From: Novosphingobium aquimarinum
GTDB taxonomy: Bacteria > Pseudomonadota > Alphaproteobacteria > Sphingomonadales > Sphingomonadaceae
DNA: 64,000 nt
Assembly (NCBI RefSeq): GCF_009746585.1
Contig: NZ_WRPO01000016.1
Location: forward strand, 25,237 to 89,236
Direction: 5' to 3'
Shown: piece after piece, positions 8,019 to 16,198 of the stretch
Layout of the letters: every line of letters begins with the position of its first letter
How positions within the stretch are numbered: the stretch's first letter is position 1
Program-made: the position numbers and the translations under genes
The notes under the pieces: generated by a model
What the model saw: the letters and a program-made list of their open reading frames with translations, nothing else
What the model was told of the DNA's origin: nothing
Database searches by the model: none

Positions 8019-8130
8019 TCAGGTTTCTCGAACATTTGGCGCAATTTTATCGGGGTTATCCGAATGGGTGGCAAGCCCTAAATCGAGGCCAACAGGAACA
8101 CCCCGCGGTGTTCCTCTCAGGAGACACGAC

Positions 8131-8826
8131 ATGATCGAACTGCGACCTTTCGCGACGCTTGGCGCCGCCAACCATGGCTGGCTCGATGCGCATCACCACT
8201 TCTCGTTTGGCGGATATCACGATCCCGCGCGCACCAACTGGGGGCGTTTGCGGGTATGGAACGACGATACGATCGCGGCGAAGTCGGGCTTCCCGGCCCA
8301 CCCGCATCGCGACATGGAAATTATCACGTATGTGCGCACCGGCGCGATCTCGCATCGCGACAGCCTGGGCAACGAAGGCCGCACGGAGGCCGGCGACGTC
8401 CAGGTGATGAGCGCGGGCACCGGCATTCAGCACAGCGAATTCAACGCCGAGGAGGAAGAGACCACGCTCTTCCAGATCTGGATCATGCCCGACAGCCGCG
8501 GCGGCGAGCCGGGCTGGGGCACGCGTCCGTTTCCGAAGGAAGGGCGCGACGGACAATTCGTCACGCTCGCATCGGGCCATGACGGTGACGATGCTCTGCC
8601 GATCCGCGCCGATGCGCGGGTTCTCGGAGCGACGATGCGGGCGGGAGAGACCATCACGTATCAAACGCAGTCCGGACGCCACGCCTATCTGGTGCCGGCG
8701 ACGGGCCGGATCCGCATCGGCGATGTCGAGGCGGAAGCGCGGGACGGCGTCGCGATCACCGGCCTCGACACCATCACCATCACCGCGCTCGAGGACGCCG
8801 AACTCGTCCTGGTCGACGCAGCCTGA
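8131..8826 (+). CDS. Pirin-family cupin protein (YhhW-like)
   Basis: A 231-residue bicupin of the pirin family. The N-terminal cupin carries the metal-binding pattern HPHRDMEIITYV with later HSE, matching the H-x-H...H...E set of the quercetinase-type pirin YhhW. The start at 8131 follows tcaggagacacgac, a good ribosome binding site. Members bind Fe, Ni or Cu; some cleave quercetin, others act as redox sensors. It heads a probable two-gene operon with the nitroreductase 29 bp downstream, facing the LysR gene. Confidence 0.93.
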   Translation: MIELRPFATLGAANHGWLDAHHHFSFGGYHDPARTNWGRLRVWNDDTIAAKSGFPAHPHRDMEIITYVRTGAISHRDSLGNEGRTEAGDVQVMSAGTGIQHSEFNAEEEETTLFQIWIMPDSRGGEPGWGTRPFPKEGRDGQFVTLASGHDGDDALPIRADARVLGATMRAGETITYQTQSGRHAYLVPATGRIRIGDVEAEARDGVAITGLDTITITALEDAELVLVDAA

Positions 8827-8855
8827 CTTCCCAGACACCCGCAAGGAGATCCCTT

Positions 8856-9437
8856 ATGACGACCCATCGTAAAGCCCACCCCAAAGTCGAAGACCTGATC
8901 GTGCATCGCTGGAGCCCGCGCTCTTTCGATCAAAGCGAAATGCCGGTCGAAGATCTCGAGGTCCTGTTCGAGGCCGCCGGATGGGCGCCCAGCGCATACA
9001 ACGTCCAGCCCTGGACTTTCCTCTACGCCCGGCGCGGCGACGAGAACTGGGATCGCTTCCTGGCCCAGCTGGTCGAATTCAACCAATCGTGGGCAAAGGA
9101 TGCCTCGGCGCTGGTGTTCATCGTTTCGGACACGCTGATGCGCAACGAGAAGGGCAATTCGGAAAACCACAGCCATTCGTTCGACGCGGGCGCGGCCTGG
9201 GCGATGCTGGCGCTGCAGGCGAGCGCGATGGGGTATCACACCCACGGCATGACCGGCGTGAAGTTCGGCGAAGCGGAAAAGGCGCTCGGCATTCCGGACG
9301 ACCATCGGCTCGAAGCCGCAGTGGCGATCGGCAAGATGGCGCCCGCCGACCAATTGCCTGAGGGCCTGCGTGAGCGTGAAGCTCCCAGCGATCGCAAGCC
9401 GGTGAGCGAAATCGCCAAGGCCGGCAATTTCGCCTGA
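8856..9437 (+). CDS. Nitroreductase-family flavoprotein
   Basis: A 193-residue FMN-dependent NAD(P)H oxidoreductase of the nitroreductase fold. Signature parts are the N-terminal HRWSPRSFD (the R-x-S/R FMN phosphate site), GWAPSAYNVQPWTF, and the C-terminal AVAIGKM region. The usual roles are reduction of quinones, nitroaromatics or flavins. It follows pirin after 29 bp with an aaggaga ribosome binding site and is closed by a strong terminator, so the LysR-controlled unit probably consists of pirin plus nitroreductase. Confidence 0.93.
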   Translation: MTTHRKAHPKVEDLIVHRWSPRSFDQSEMPVEDLEVLFEAAGWAPSAYNVQPWTFLYARRGDENWDRFLAQLVEFNQSWAKDASALVFIVSDTLMRNEKGNSENHSHSFDAGAAWAMLALQASAMGYHTHGMTGVKFGEAEKALGIPDDHRLEAAVAIGKMAPADQLPEGLREREAPSDRKPVSEIAKAGNFA

Positions 9438-9465
9438 GCCATCAGGCCAAGCAGAATCCCCCCCG

Positions 9466-9502
9466 ACCCGGTCCGTCCCTCCAGAGGGGCGGGCCGGGTT
9501 TT
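9466..9502 (+). terminator. Rho-independent terminator after the nitroreductase gene
   Basis: 15-nt arms (acccggtccgtccct and aggggcgggccgggt) pair with two G-T wobbles around a 4-nt loop and run into TTTT. It closes the pirin-nitroreductase operon and also faces the convergent small gene. Confidence 0.85.
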
Positions 9503-9519
9503 CGGGTGCAGGCAAAGCG

Positions 9520-9846
9520 TCAGAACTTGAAACGTAGATCGACCATGATGCGATTGCTGATCACGCCGGGGCCTATCGCGGCACCTTCGACGCGGCCGCC
9601 GACCTCGGTCCCATCGCCGATGGCGACGGATCCGGGCGTCGGTTCGGCAAGCTCTGGCAGCGGCCGCAGACGGAACTGTTCCTCATCTTGCGCACAGACG
9701 ACGATCTCGTCTCCGGCGGTTTCGGCTCCAAGGTCGCAGCGAGGCCGGAGGATCGAGAAGGGGACGCTATCGACTTCCCCGGCAGGCGACTCGAAGTCGC
9801 TCGCAACCGATGCGGGGACATCCATGGCAGGCGGCACGTCTGGCAT
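9520..9846 (-). CDS. Small conserved sphingomonad-type protein, unknown function
   Basis: A 108-residue protein with no known domain. It contains a Cys-bracketed EIVVCAQDEEQFRLRPLPE stretch and an aromatic/basic end (RIMVDLRFKF). From memory, small proteins with an E-I-V-V-C core followed by R-L-P-P-L-P are frequent and uncharacterised in Sphingomonadales. An in-frame stop lies 15 bp upstream of the ATG at 9846, so the start cannot be much earlier, and no classical signal peptide is present. The alternating C-terminus could be a terminal beta strand, but this is speculation. Confidence 0.6.
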   Translation of the reverse strand: MPDVPPAMDVPASVASDFESPAGEVDSVPFSILRPRCDLGAETAGDEIVVCAQDEEQFRLRPLPELAEPTPGSVAIGDGTEVGGRVEGAAIGPGVISNRIMVDLRFKF

Positions 9847-9916
9847 CGGCGGCTTCCACGATTACAGCCGGGCCAGATAACACGAAGAATGCGGCGCGCG
9901 CGTGGCGGCGCCGGAA

Positions 9917-10306
9917 TCAGTCTACGGGGCGCGAGGTCAGCGTGTCTGCCATGAGGGTCGCGAGCTGCTCGTTGCGTTCGCGCAAGGTATCGATCGCGGG
10001 GCGCTGCCCCGGCAGCCAATCGGGTTCGAGCAGCATCGCGAGTTCGGTCGCGCGCGTGAGGCATAGCCAGACGAACTGCTCCCCGAACGTCAGCGTGACG
10101 CGGCTGACCTTGTCGAACGTCAGATCGACCATCTTCACTTGATCGGTGTAGACCCGCTCGTCGCTCTCGATGTCGCGGCGCGGCACCTTGCGGGTGACGG
10201 CGACTTGCCAGTGCTGCCGCTCTTCCAGCGCGCGGTCGCTGAGACCGGGCAGGTTGACGACAGTGATCGGCTCGAGACTTTCCTCGTCATAGATGACGAC
10301 ACGCAT
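9917..10306 (-). CDS. Conserved hypothetical protein
   Basis: A 129-residue soluble protein beginning MRVVIYDEESLEPITVVNL. No catalytic motif, signal or membrane segment is visible. The alternating hydrophobic pattern of the first 90 residues suggests a beta-rich fold, followed by a C-terminal helix. Similar small MRVV(I/V)YD proteins occur in sphingomonads to my recollection. The ATG at 10306 is preceded by aaaggaacg, a good ribosome binding site. It precedes the gene at 9520 on the same strand by 70 bp, so both may share a transcript. Confidence 0.7.
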   Translation of the reverse strand: MRVVIYDEESLEPITVVNLPGLSDRALEERQHWQVAVTRKVPRRDIESDERVYTDQVKMVDLTFDKVSRVTLTFGEQFVWLCLTRATELAMLLEPDWLPGQRPAIDTLRERNEQLATLMADTLTSRPVD

Positions 10307-10475
10307 GGGACGTTCCTTTCGACAAGCAACTTAGGGTCGCGCGCGGCATTCCTCAATGGGCCATGCGGCGAAACGAAAGTCCGTGCGGATGCAGTGGCCG
10401 GGGCGGGGTGGCCTCGCCGCGGCGGGTCTGCGATGGATGCATGGCAGAATCGAACCACGCAGAGGAAACCGTCGC

Positions 10476-11795
10476 ATGACCAGTCCCGATCTCGTTCTCG
10501 CCGGAGGAACGGTCCACACGCCATCGGGACCGGCGACGGTCGATGTCGCGGTGCGGGCGGGCAAGATCCTCGGCATCGGCAGCTTTCCCGACGCGGGCCG
10601 GCGGATCGATTGCACCGGGCTCGACGTGTTGCCAGGCGTGATCGACAGCCAGGTCCACTTCCGCGAGCCGGGGCTCGAGCATAAGGAAGACCTCGAAACC
10701 GGCAGCCGCGCGGCGGTGATGGGCGGCGTGACCGCGGTGTTCGAGATGCCCAACACCAATCCCAACACCGATTCGACCATGCGCATCGCCGACAAGCTCT
10801 CGCGCGGCCTGCACCGGATGTATTGCGACCATGCGTTCTACGTCGGCGCGACGGCCGAAAATGCCGAGGAGCTGGCCGAACTGGAGCGGATTCCCGGCAC
10901 GGCGGGGGTAAAGATCTTCATGGGGGCCTCGACCGGCAGTCTGCTGGTGGCCGAGGACAAGGAACTCGCGCGCGTGCTCGCATCCGGCAGCCGGCGCGTG
11001 GCGATCCATGCCGAGGACGAGGCGCGGATGAACGAGCGCAAGAACCAGCGCGTGGCGGGCGATCCCTCCTCGCATCCCGTCTGGCGCGACGACGAGAGCG
11101 CGATGAAGGCGACCCAGCGCATCCTGCGCCTGGCGCGCGAGGCCAAGCGGCCGATCCACATTTTGCATATCACGACCCCGGCCGAGCTCGAACTGATCGC
11201 GCAGCATCGTGACATCGCCACTTGCGAAGTGACGCCGCAGCACCTCACGCTGGCTGCCGAGGAGGCGTATCCCGCGATCGGCACATACGCGCAGATGAAC
11301 CCGCCGGTGCGCTCGGCCGCGCATCGCGAGGGCTTGTGGTACTGGCTCAATCAGGGCGTGCCCGACGTGGTCGGGTCCGATCATGCGCCGCACACCCGCG
11401 AGGAAAAGGCCAAGCCCTATCCCGAAAGCCCCAGCGGCATGCCGGGGGTGCAGACATTGCTGCCGCTGATGCTCGATCACGTCGCCAAGGGGCGCATGAC
11501 CCTGGAACGGCTGATCGACATGACCTCGGCCGGTGTTCAGCGCGTGTTCGGGCTGGTGGGCAAGGGCCGCATCGCCGTAGGCTACGACGCGGATTTCACC
11601 GTGATCGATCGCAAGGGCCGTTTTACCATTACTGAGGATTGGGTCGAAAGCCGCTGTGGCTGGTCGCCGTTCACCGGGATGGAGCTGGAAGGCCGCGTTC
11701 TCGGAACGATCGTGCGCGGCCATGTCGTGATGTGGGAAAACCAGCTGGCCAATGCGGCGCAAGGTGAGCCGCTGCGGTTCGCTTCCGCGCTCTAG
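10476..11795 (+). CDS. pyrC: Dihydroorotase (class I amidohydrolase), with Gln at the first metal-ligand position
   Basis: A 439-residue amidohydrolase of the dihydroorotase type; the enzyme closes carbamoyl-aspartate to dihydroorotate in pyrimidine synthesis. The metal site is largely present: K146 (GVKIFMG, the carboxylated Lys), HAEDEA, HILHITT and GSDHAPH. The usual D-x-H-x-H motif reads D57-S-Q59-V-H61, so the first His is Gln. I recall this QVHFREPG variant in other alphaproteobacterial dihydroorotases, so it is probably a family trait. The start at 10476 follows agaggaaacc. The gene is single; rarD converges on it. Confidence 0.88.
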   Translation: MTSPDLVLAGGTVHTPSGPATVDVAVRAGKILGIGSFPDAGRRIDCTGLDVLPGVIDSQVHFREPGLEHKEDLETGSRAAVMGGVTAVFEMPNTNPNTDSTMRIADKLSRGLHRMYCDHAFYVGATAENAEELAELERIPGTAGVKIFMGASTGSLLVAEDKELARVLASGSRRVAIHAEDEARMNERKNQRVAGDPSSHPVWRDDESAMKATQRILRLAREAKRPIHILHITTPAELELIAQHRDIATCEVTPQHLTLAAEEAYPAIGTYAQMNPPVRSAAHREGLWYWLNQGVPDVVGSDHAPHTREEKAKPYPESPSGMPGVQTLLPLMLDHVAKGRMTLERLIDMTSAGVQRVFGLVGKGRIAVGYDADFTVIDRKGRFTITEDWVESRCGWSPFTGMELEGRVLGTIVRGHVVMWENQLANAAQGEPLRFASAL

Positions 11796-11807
11796 CCTTG
11801 CAATCGG

Positions 11808-12731
11808 TCAGGTTCGGGCGGCGCGCTTGCCGGACAAAAGCCCCGACCGCAGCAGCAGATCGAGGCTGAACAAGGCGATCGCGCTCCAGATGAAGCCGAA
11901 GCACACCAGCTGAACCGGGCGCAGCGGCTCTCCGAAGACCGTGAGGCCCAGCACGAAGACCAGCGACGGCGCGAGGAACTGCACGAAGCCGAGCGCGGAA
12001 TAGCTCATCCGTCGCGCGGCCACTGCGAAGAGCAGCAGCGGAATCGCGGTGACGAGGCCGGCTGCCGCGAGCATGCCATCGAGGAACAGGGACTGACCCA
12101 GGCTCGAACCTGCCGGTGACGCCGCGAACCAAGCCACGACCCCGATGGCCGGCAGCAACAGGATAGACGATTCGACCGTCAGGCCCGGCAGCGATTCGAC
12201 CGGGACCAGCTTGCGAATGACACCGTACCCCGAGAAGCTGAACGCGAGGACGAGGCTGATCCACAGCATCTCCTTCGCGCCCCAGGCGAGGATGCCGACG
12301 CCGATGGCGGCAAGCGCCACCGCAAGCCACTGAATGCGGGTCAGGCGCTCCTTCAGGAGCACCGTGCCGAGCAAGACGTTGACCAGCGGGTTGATATAAT
12401 AGCCCAGGCTCGCCGCGAGCACGTGCCCGGTCTGAATCGCGATCACGTAGATCAACCAGTTGGCCCCGATCAGCACCGAACTGGCCGCGAGCGCGCCGAT
12501 CAATCGCGGATTGCGCAAGGCGGTGAGGACCTGATCGGCCTGCTTGCGCGTGATCACCAGAAACACGCACACCGGAATGGTAAAGATGATCCGCCATCCC
12601 ACCATCTCCAGCGCCGGAACCTGTCTGACGAACAGGAAATAGAGCGGGATGAGCCCCCAGATCCCATAGGCGGCGAGCGCATAGGGGAGCCCGCTGGCGC
12701 GGTTTTCGGAGGCTGGCGGTTCGGGAGACAT
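11808..12731 (-). CDS. rarD: EamA-family permease RarD
   Basis: A 307-residue inner-membrane protein with about ten hydrophobic segments arranged as two EamA repeats. RarD hallmarks are YGIWGLIPLYF near the start, LIYVIAIQTGHVLAASLGYYINPL in TM4-5 and the YSALGFVQFLAPS stretch near TM9. The family belongs to the drug/metabolite transporter superfamily; E. coli RarD has been linked to chloramphenicol sensitivity, but its true substrate is not established. It ends 12 bp from the dihydroorotase stop, with which it converges. Confidence 0.93.
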   Translation of the reverse strand: MSPEPPASENRASGLPYALAAYGIWGLIPLYFLFVRQVPALEMVGWRIIFTIPVCVFLVITRKQADQVLTALRNPRLIGALAASSVLIGANWLIYVIAIQTGHVLAASLGYYINPLVNVLLGTVLLKERLTRIQWLAVALAAIGVGILAWGAKEMLWISLVLAFSFSGYGVIRKLVPVESLPGLTVESSILLLPAIGVVAWFAASPAGSSLGQSLFLDGMLAAAGLVTAIPLLLFAVAARRMSYSALGFVQFLAPSLVFVLGLTVFGEPLRPVQLVCFGFIWSAIALFSLDLLLRSGLLSGKRAART

Positions 12732-12820
12732 CTGCGGATCTCCCCTTACGCGAGGGCCCTCCGGCGAACAACACTCAGCTCGTCGTACTCAGGCACTCGT
12801 TTCGTCGATGAAATTCGATG

Positions 12821-12850
12821 CTGACAGACAAGTTGCGCTCTGTTCATAAT
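12821..12850 (+). promoter_or_regulatory. Predicted promoter for the glycine-zipper protein gene, with a nearby dyad
   Basis: CTGACA (12821-12826) and CATAAT (12845-12850) are separated by 18 bp. A perfect TGAACGTGTTCA dyad lies at 12865-12876, just past the expected transcription start, where a repressor could bind. Both calls come from sequence pattern only. Confidence 0.5.
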
Positions 12851-12921
12851 AGAACCTCTAAACATGAACGTGTTCAAGGAGGCGGATCAATTATCCCGAC
12901 CGCGCTCGAAGGAGAATGGCG

Positions 12922-13374
12922 ATGAATACGATCTTCAAATTATCCGCGCTTGCCGCCGCGTCCGTCAGCCTCGCTTCCGCAGTGCCCGCGTCGGCCGCCG
13001 TCCAGTACGGCGATGCCTCCTCGGTGCGCGCCGCGCCGGGAACAGAGATCGCTTATAACCAGTATCGCGACTATCGCGGGGATTATCGCGACAATTATCG
13101 TCGCGGCTATCGCGACGACTACCGCCGCGGCAATCGCCGCTCGTACGACGAACCGGTTTACCGTTCGACCAGCGTTTGGCGGGGTCGGGACGGCCGCTAT
13201 TACTGCCGCAAGAAGAACGGAACCACGGGCCTGATCATCGGCGGTGCCGTCGGTGCTTTGCTCGGCCGTTCGATCGACGGCGGGCGCGACCGGACGCTCG
13301 GCACGGTGCTGGGTGCGGTAGGTGGCGCGCTGCTTGGCCGCCAGGTCGACCGCGGCGGATCGCGCTGCCGCTAA
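12922..13374 (+). CDS. Exported glycine-zipper (2TM) protein with Tyr/Arg/Asp repeats
   Basis: A 150-residue secreted protein. An aaggag ribosome binding site lies 7 nt before the ATG at 12922 and only 1 nt before the ATG at 12916, which decides the start. A signal peptide ends about ASA|A at residue 26. The middle is a low-complexity run of RDYRGDYRDNYRRGYRD type repeats. The C-terminal third is a glycine zipper (GLIIGGAVGALLG...GAVGGALLG), as in Rick_17kDa_Anti / glycine-zipper 2TM outer-membrane proteins. Two Cys (in YYCRK and at SRCR) could form a disulfide. An envelope structural role is likely; the function is unproven. Confidence 0.85.
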   Translation: MNTIFKLSALAAASVSLASAVPASAAVQYGDASSVRAAPGTEIAYNQYRDYRGDYRDNYRRGYRDDYRRGNRRSYDEPVYRSTSVWRGRDGRYYCRKKNGTTGLIIGGAVGALLGRSIDGGRDRTLGTVLGAVGGALLGRQVDRGGSRCR

Positions 13375-13413
13375 TCATCGGATTGGATACTCCGGGCAAC
13401 CGGAGCACGAGGT

Positions 13414-13441
13414 CCCCCGCGTGTACGGCGACACGCGGGGG
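13414..13441 (+). terminator. Perfect 11-bp hairpin after the glycine-zipper gene
   Basis: Arms cccccgcgtgt and acacgcggggg flank a 6-base loop, 39 bp after the stop codon. No T run follows; it may stabilise the 3' end or pause polymerase ahead of the terminator at 13472. Confidence 0.5.
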
Positions 13442-13471
13442 ATACGACCCGACCGCGCCAGCGGGACGGTC

Positions 13472-13513
13472 GGGAGGGCGTCCCCGCATCCTGCGCGGGG
13501 GCGCCCTCCTTTT
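13472..13513 (+). terminator. Strong Rho-independent terminator
   Basis: A 15-bp stem (ggagggcgtccccgc with gcgggggcgccctcc, one T-G wobble), a 7-nt loop and a TTTT tail. Together with the hairpin at 13414 it fills the first half of the 335-bp gene-free stretch 13375-13709. The second half (13514-13709) is AT-richer leader sequence with no clear promoter pair. Confidence 0.85.
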
Positions 13514-13709
13514 GTTGGCTCGTCCGCTGCACGGCGTTAACGATTTTCCGGCGATGGTTTCCCGATTTGGCACGCTCCCGACAACGAATCGGATTAACCA
13601 GTTCTTTCAAGATTGTGTTAACCTTTGCCGGACAAGGCTAATGCCAGGTTAAGAACAATTCCGGCGCGGTGCATCGCTTCGCCGGCCGCAATCGCTAGGG
13701 GAAAAGCCG

Positions 13710-14423
13710 ATGAAGTCACCTGCCCGTTTCGTAGTGGCGAGCCTGGCCGGGGTACTATTGCTGGCCGGTTGTCAGAACTCCCAGAAGAGCGAGGAGGCGG
13801 CGGATCAGGATCCGGCGCTGACCGGTGCCCTGGGGGATCAGATCATGGTCGACCCCGATCTCGCCGGGCAAGACGGCGGGGCCGTGCGCGCCGACGATGG
13901 ACAAGTCGAACTGCCGCCCGAGCAGCGCTCGCCCGAAGCCATCCAGGCCGCGATCGGCGAGGCCAAGAAGATGGTTGGCGGAACGATGAAATCGGCGCCG
14001 CAGCCGGCTTCCGGCGGAACTTCGTCGCTGGTCGAAGGCGCCGCGACCGCTGCGCAAGTTGCGCAGGAAGCCAAGGCTTCCAGCACCGATTGCGCCGAGA
14101 AGGTCAAGTACTCGACGTCGTGGGCGGCCAAGCTGCCGTCGGCCTTCCCGGTCTACCCGCGCGGCGCCGTGCAGGAAGCGGCCGGCACCGACAGCGACGG
14201 CTGCAAGCTCAGAGTGGTGAACTTCGTCACTCCGGTCACGCCCGGTGATGTGATCGACTTCTACTACACCCGCGCCGCGAACGGCGGGTACGGCACTGAA
14301 TACCGGATGGACGGATCCGATCACGTGCTTGGCGGCAAGAAGGGCACTTCGAACTATCTTCTCTACACGCGCAAGCTCGAGAACGGCCTGACCGAAGTCG
14401 ATCTGATCGCCAGCGGCGGGTAA
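13710..14423 (+). CDS. Predicted outer-membrane or periplasmic lipoprotein, unknown function
   Basis: A 237-residue lipoprotein: signal peptide with lipobox LAGC (Cys at about residue 21), then an acidic, Gln-rich disordered region to about residue 115. A folded domain starts near STDCAEKVKYSTSWAAKLP and carries two Cys that could pair. The folded part contains FPVYPRGAVQEAAG and GDVIDFYYTRAANGGYGTEY, which resemble small alpha/beta domains of sphingomonad lipoproteins. No enzyme motif is seen. It stands alone; a BIME-like repeat lies between it and the convergent astD. Confidence 0.8.
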   Translation: MKSPARFVVASLAGVLLLAGCQNSQKSEEAADQDPALTGALGDQIMVDPDLAGQDGGAVRADDGQVELPPEQRSPEAIQAAIGEAKKMVGGTMKSAPQPASGGTSSLVEGAATAAQVAQEAKASSTDCAEKVKYSTSWAAKLPSAFPVYPRGAVQEAAGTDSDGCKLRVVNFVTPVTPGDVIDFYYTRAANGGYGTEYRMDGSDHVLGGKKGTSNYLLYTRKLENGLTEVDLIASGG

Positions 14424-14491
14424 CCCTGGCGGCGGACGTCGGCATCGACTGCAAAGTCCGCCAGCGCGCCGACCTGGCCGCCATCTCTTTC

Positions 14492-14583
14492 CGTCATGCT
14501 GAACTTGTTTCAGCATCCATTTCGCAGCGCGCCATTTTGGTTCTGTGTGGCACGATGGATCCTGAAACGAGTTCAGGATGACG
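14492..14583. repeat. BIME-like paired-hairpin intergenic element, type A/B
   Basis: A 92-bp element bounded by CGTCAT and ATGACG. Each end is a small hairpin: ATGCTGAActtgTTTCAGCAT at the left and ATCCTGAAacgagTTCAGGAT at the right. It lies between convergent genes (lipoprotein, astD). The same two arm types occur in swapped order at 29260-29349. Confidence 0.8.
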
Positions 14584-14639
14584 GGGAAATGCGCGGCGTC
14601 GGAAGTTTACCCGCGCCGCTTGCCTTCGCCCGAGCCGGC

Positions 14640-16112
14640 TTACTTCAGTCCGACACCGATCACCGCGCGGGGCTGCTCGACTTCGCCTGAAGCGACCGGA
14701 TAGGCACAGTAATCCGCAGCGTAGTAGCCGGTCGGACGATGATTGCCCGACAGGCCGATGCCGCCCATCGGTGCGGCGTGCGAGGGGCTGATCGTCGGTC
14801 GGTTCCAGTTGACGATCCCGGCGCGCACATTGGCCCAGAAGCGGTTGTACTCCTGTGGGCTCCCGCCGATCAGCGAGGAGACCAGGCCGAACCGCGTATT
14901 GTTCGCCTCGGCGATCGCCTCGTCGAGATCGCTCACGCGAATCACCTGCAGGATCGGGCCGAACAGTTCGACGTCGGGACGGTCTTTCATCGCCGTGGTG
15001 TCGATGATCGCGGGCGAGACGAAGGGCAGGGTATCGTGGGGACGAACGAGGTGCTTCACCGCCTTGCCGCCGTGGCTCATGAGATAAACGAAGCTCTCGG
15101 CCAGCCCGTCGGCGGCGGCATTGTCGATCACGGGGCCCATGAAGGGTGCGGGCTCGTCGAACGGCGCGCCGAAGATGATGCGGTCGGCGAGCGCCTTGGT
15201 CTCGCCGACGATCGCGTCGTACATCGAATCCTTCACGATCAGCCGGCGCGCGGCGGTGCAACGCTGCCCCGCCGAGGCGAAGGCCGACTGGACGATGAGC
15301 GCCGCCGCGTCGGTGATCTTGGGCGTGTCCCAGACCACCAGCGGATTGTTGCCCCCCATTTCGAGCGCGCAGACTTTGTCGGGCCTGGTCGCCAGCTTGC
15401 GGTTGATCGCGATGCCGGTGTTGGCCGAGCCGGTGAACAGCACACCATCGACGCCGTCATGCGCGACCAGCGCTTGTCCGATATCTGGGCCGCCCACCAG
15501 CAGTTGCATAACCGCAGAGGAAATCCCAGCGCGGTTGAAGCAGCGCGCCAGCAGTTCGCCCGTCGCGGGTGCGCGTTCGCTGGGTTTGAAGATCACCGCG
15601 TTGCCCGCGATCAGCGCCGGCACGATGTGAGCGTTCGGCAAGTGCGCGGGCATGTTATAGGGGCTGATCACGGCCATCACGCCGTGCGGCTTGTGGCGCA
15701 CGGCGAGGCTTCCCTGGATCGCCGAATCGAGTTTGCGCTGGGCGGTGCGCTCGGCATAGGCGCGAATCGAGGTTTCGACCTTGGCGATCACCGCCTCGAC
15801 TTCGGCGTTGGCCTCCCACATCGGCTTGCCGGTTTCGCGGGCGATCGTCGTCGCGAGCTTCTCGGCATCCTTGCGCACTTCGTTGGCAAAGCGGCGGACC
15901 AGCTCCATGCGGGTAGAGAGCGGCTGCGCGGCCCATCCGCCCCAGGCGCGCCGCGCCCGCTTGACGGTTTCCTCGACGTCGCCGATCCGCCCGCGCCACA
16001 CTTCGACGCCGGTCGCGGGTTCGTAAGACACGAGGCCCGGCGGGGAAGACGCCAGTCGGTCGCTCAAGGGTCCTGAGTCGATCGCTGTCGAAGGATTTGC
16101 TGCCGCGTCCAT
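14640..16112 (-). CDS. astD: N-succinylglutamate 5-semialdehyde dehydrogenase AstD
   Basis: A 490-residue NAD-dependent aldehyde dehydrogenase. In the arginine succinyltransferase pathway AstD oxidises succinylglutamate semialdehyde to succinylglutamate. Visible are the catalytic Glu in ALEMGGNNPL, catalytic C285 in AGQRCTAARR, and the AstD-typical end GIGLSGNHRPTGYYAADYCAYPVAS, which separates it from other ALDH families. No astA, astB, astC or astE lies beside it, so either the pathway genes are dispersed or the enzyme serves another semialdehyde. The N-terminal 25 residues are unlike the family and may be an over-extended start. Confidence 0.9.
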   Translation of the reverse strand: MDAAANPSTAIDSGPLSDRLASSPPGLVSYEPATGVEVWRGRIGDVEETVKRARRAWGGWAAQPLSTRMELVRRFANEVRKDAEKLATTIARETGKPMWEANAEVEAVIAKVETSIRAYAERTAQRKLDSAIQGSLAVRHKPHGVMAVISPYNMPAHLPNAHIVPALIAGNAVIFKPSERAPATGELLARCFNRAGISSAVMQLLVGGPDIGQALVAHDGVDGVLFTGSANTGIAINRKLATRPDKVCALEMGGNNPLVVWDTPKITDAAALIVQSAFASAGQRCTAARRLIVKDSMYDAIVGETKALADRIIFGAPFDEPAPFMGPVIDNAAADGLAESFVYLMSHGGKAVKHLVRPHDTLPFVSPAIIDTTAMKDRPDVELFGPILQVIRVSDLDEAIAEANNTRFGLVSSLIGGSPQEYNRFWANVRAGIVNWNRPTISPSHAAPMGGIGLSGNHRPTGYYAADYCAYPVASGEVEQPRAVIGVGLK

Positions 16113-16198
16113 CTACGCCTTGGTCCGATTCCATTGTGCCAACCGGTCAAGCCGGCTCGTCATCGCATACCCAATACTACCGGGATGCTAACACGAAG

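Noticed and set aside
14739..16076. A 445-codon + strand frame over astD
   Set aside because: AstD on the other strand has all catalytic motifs; the antisense frame has none.
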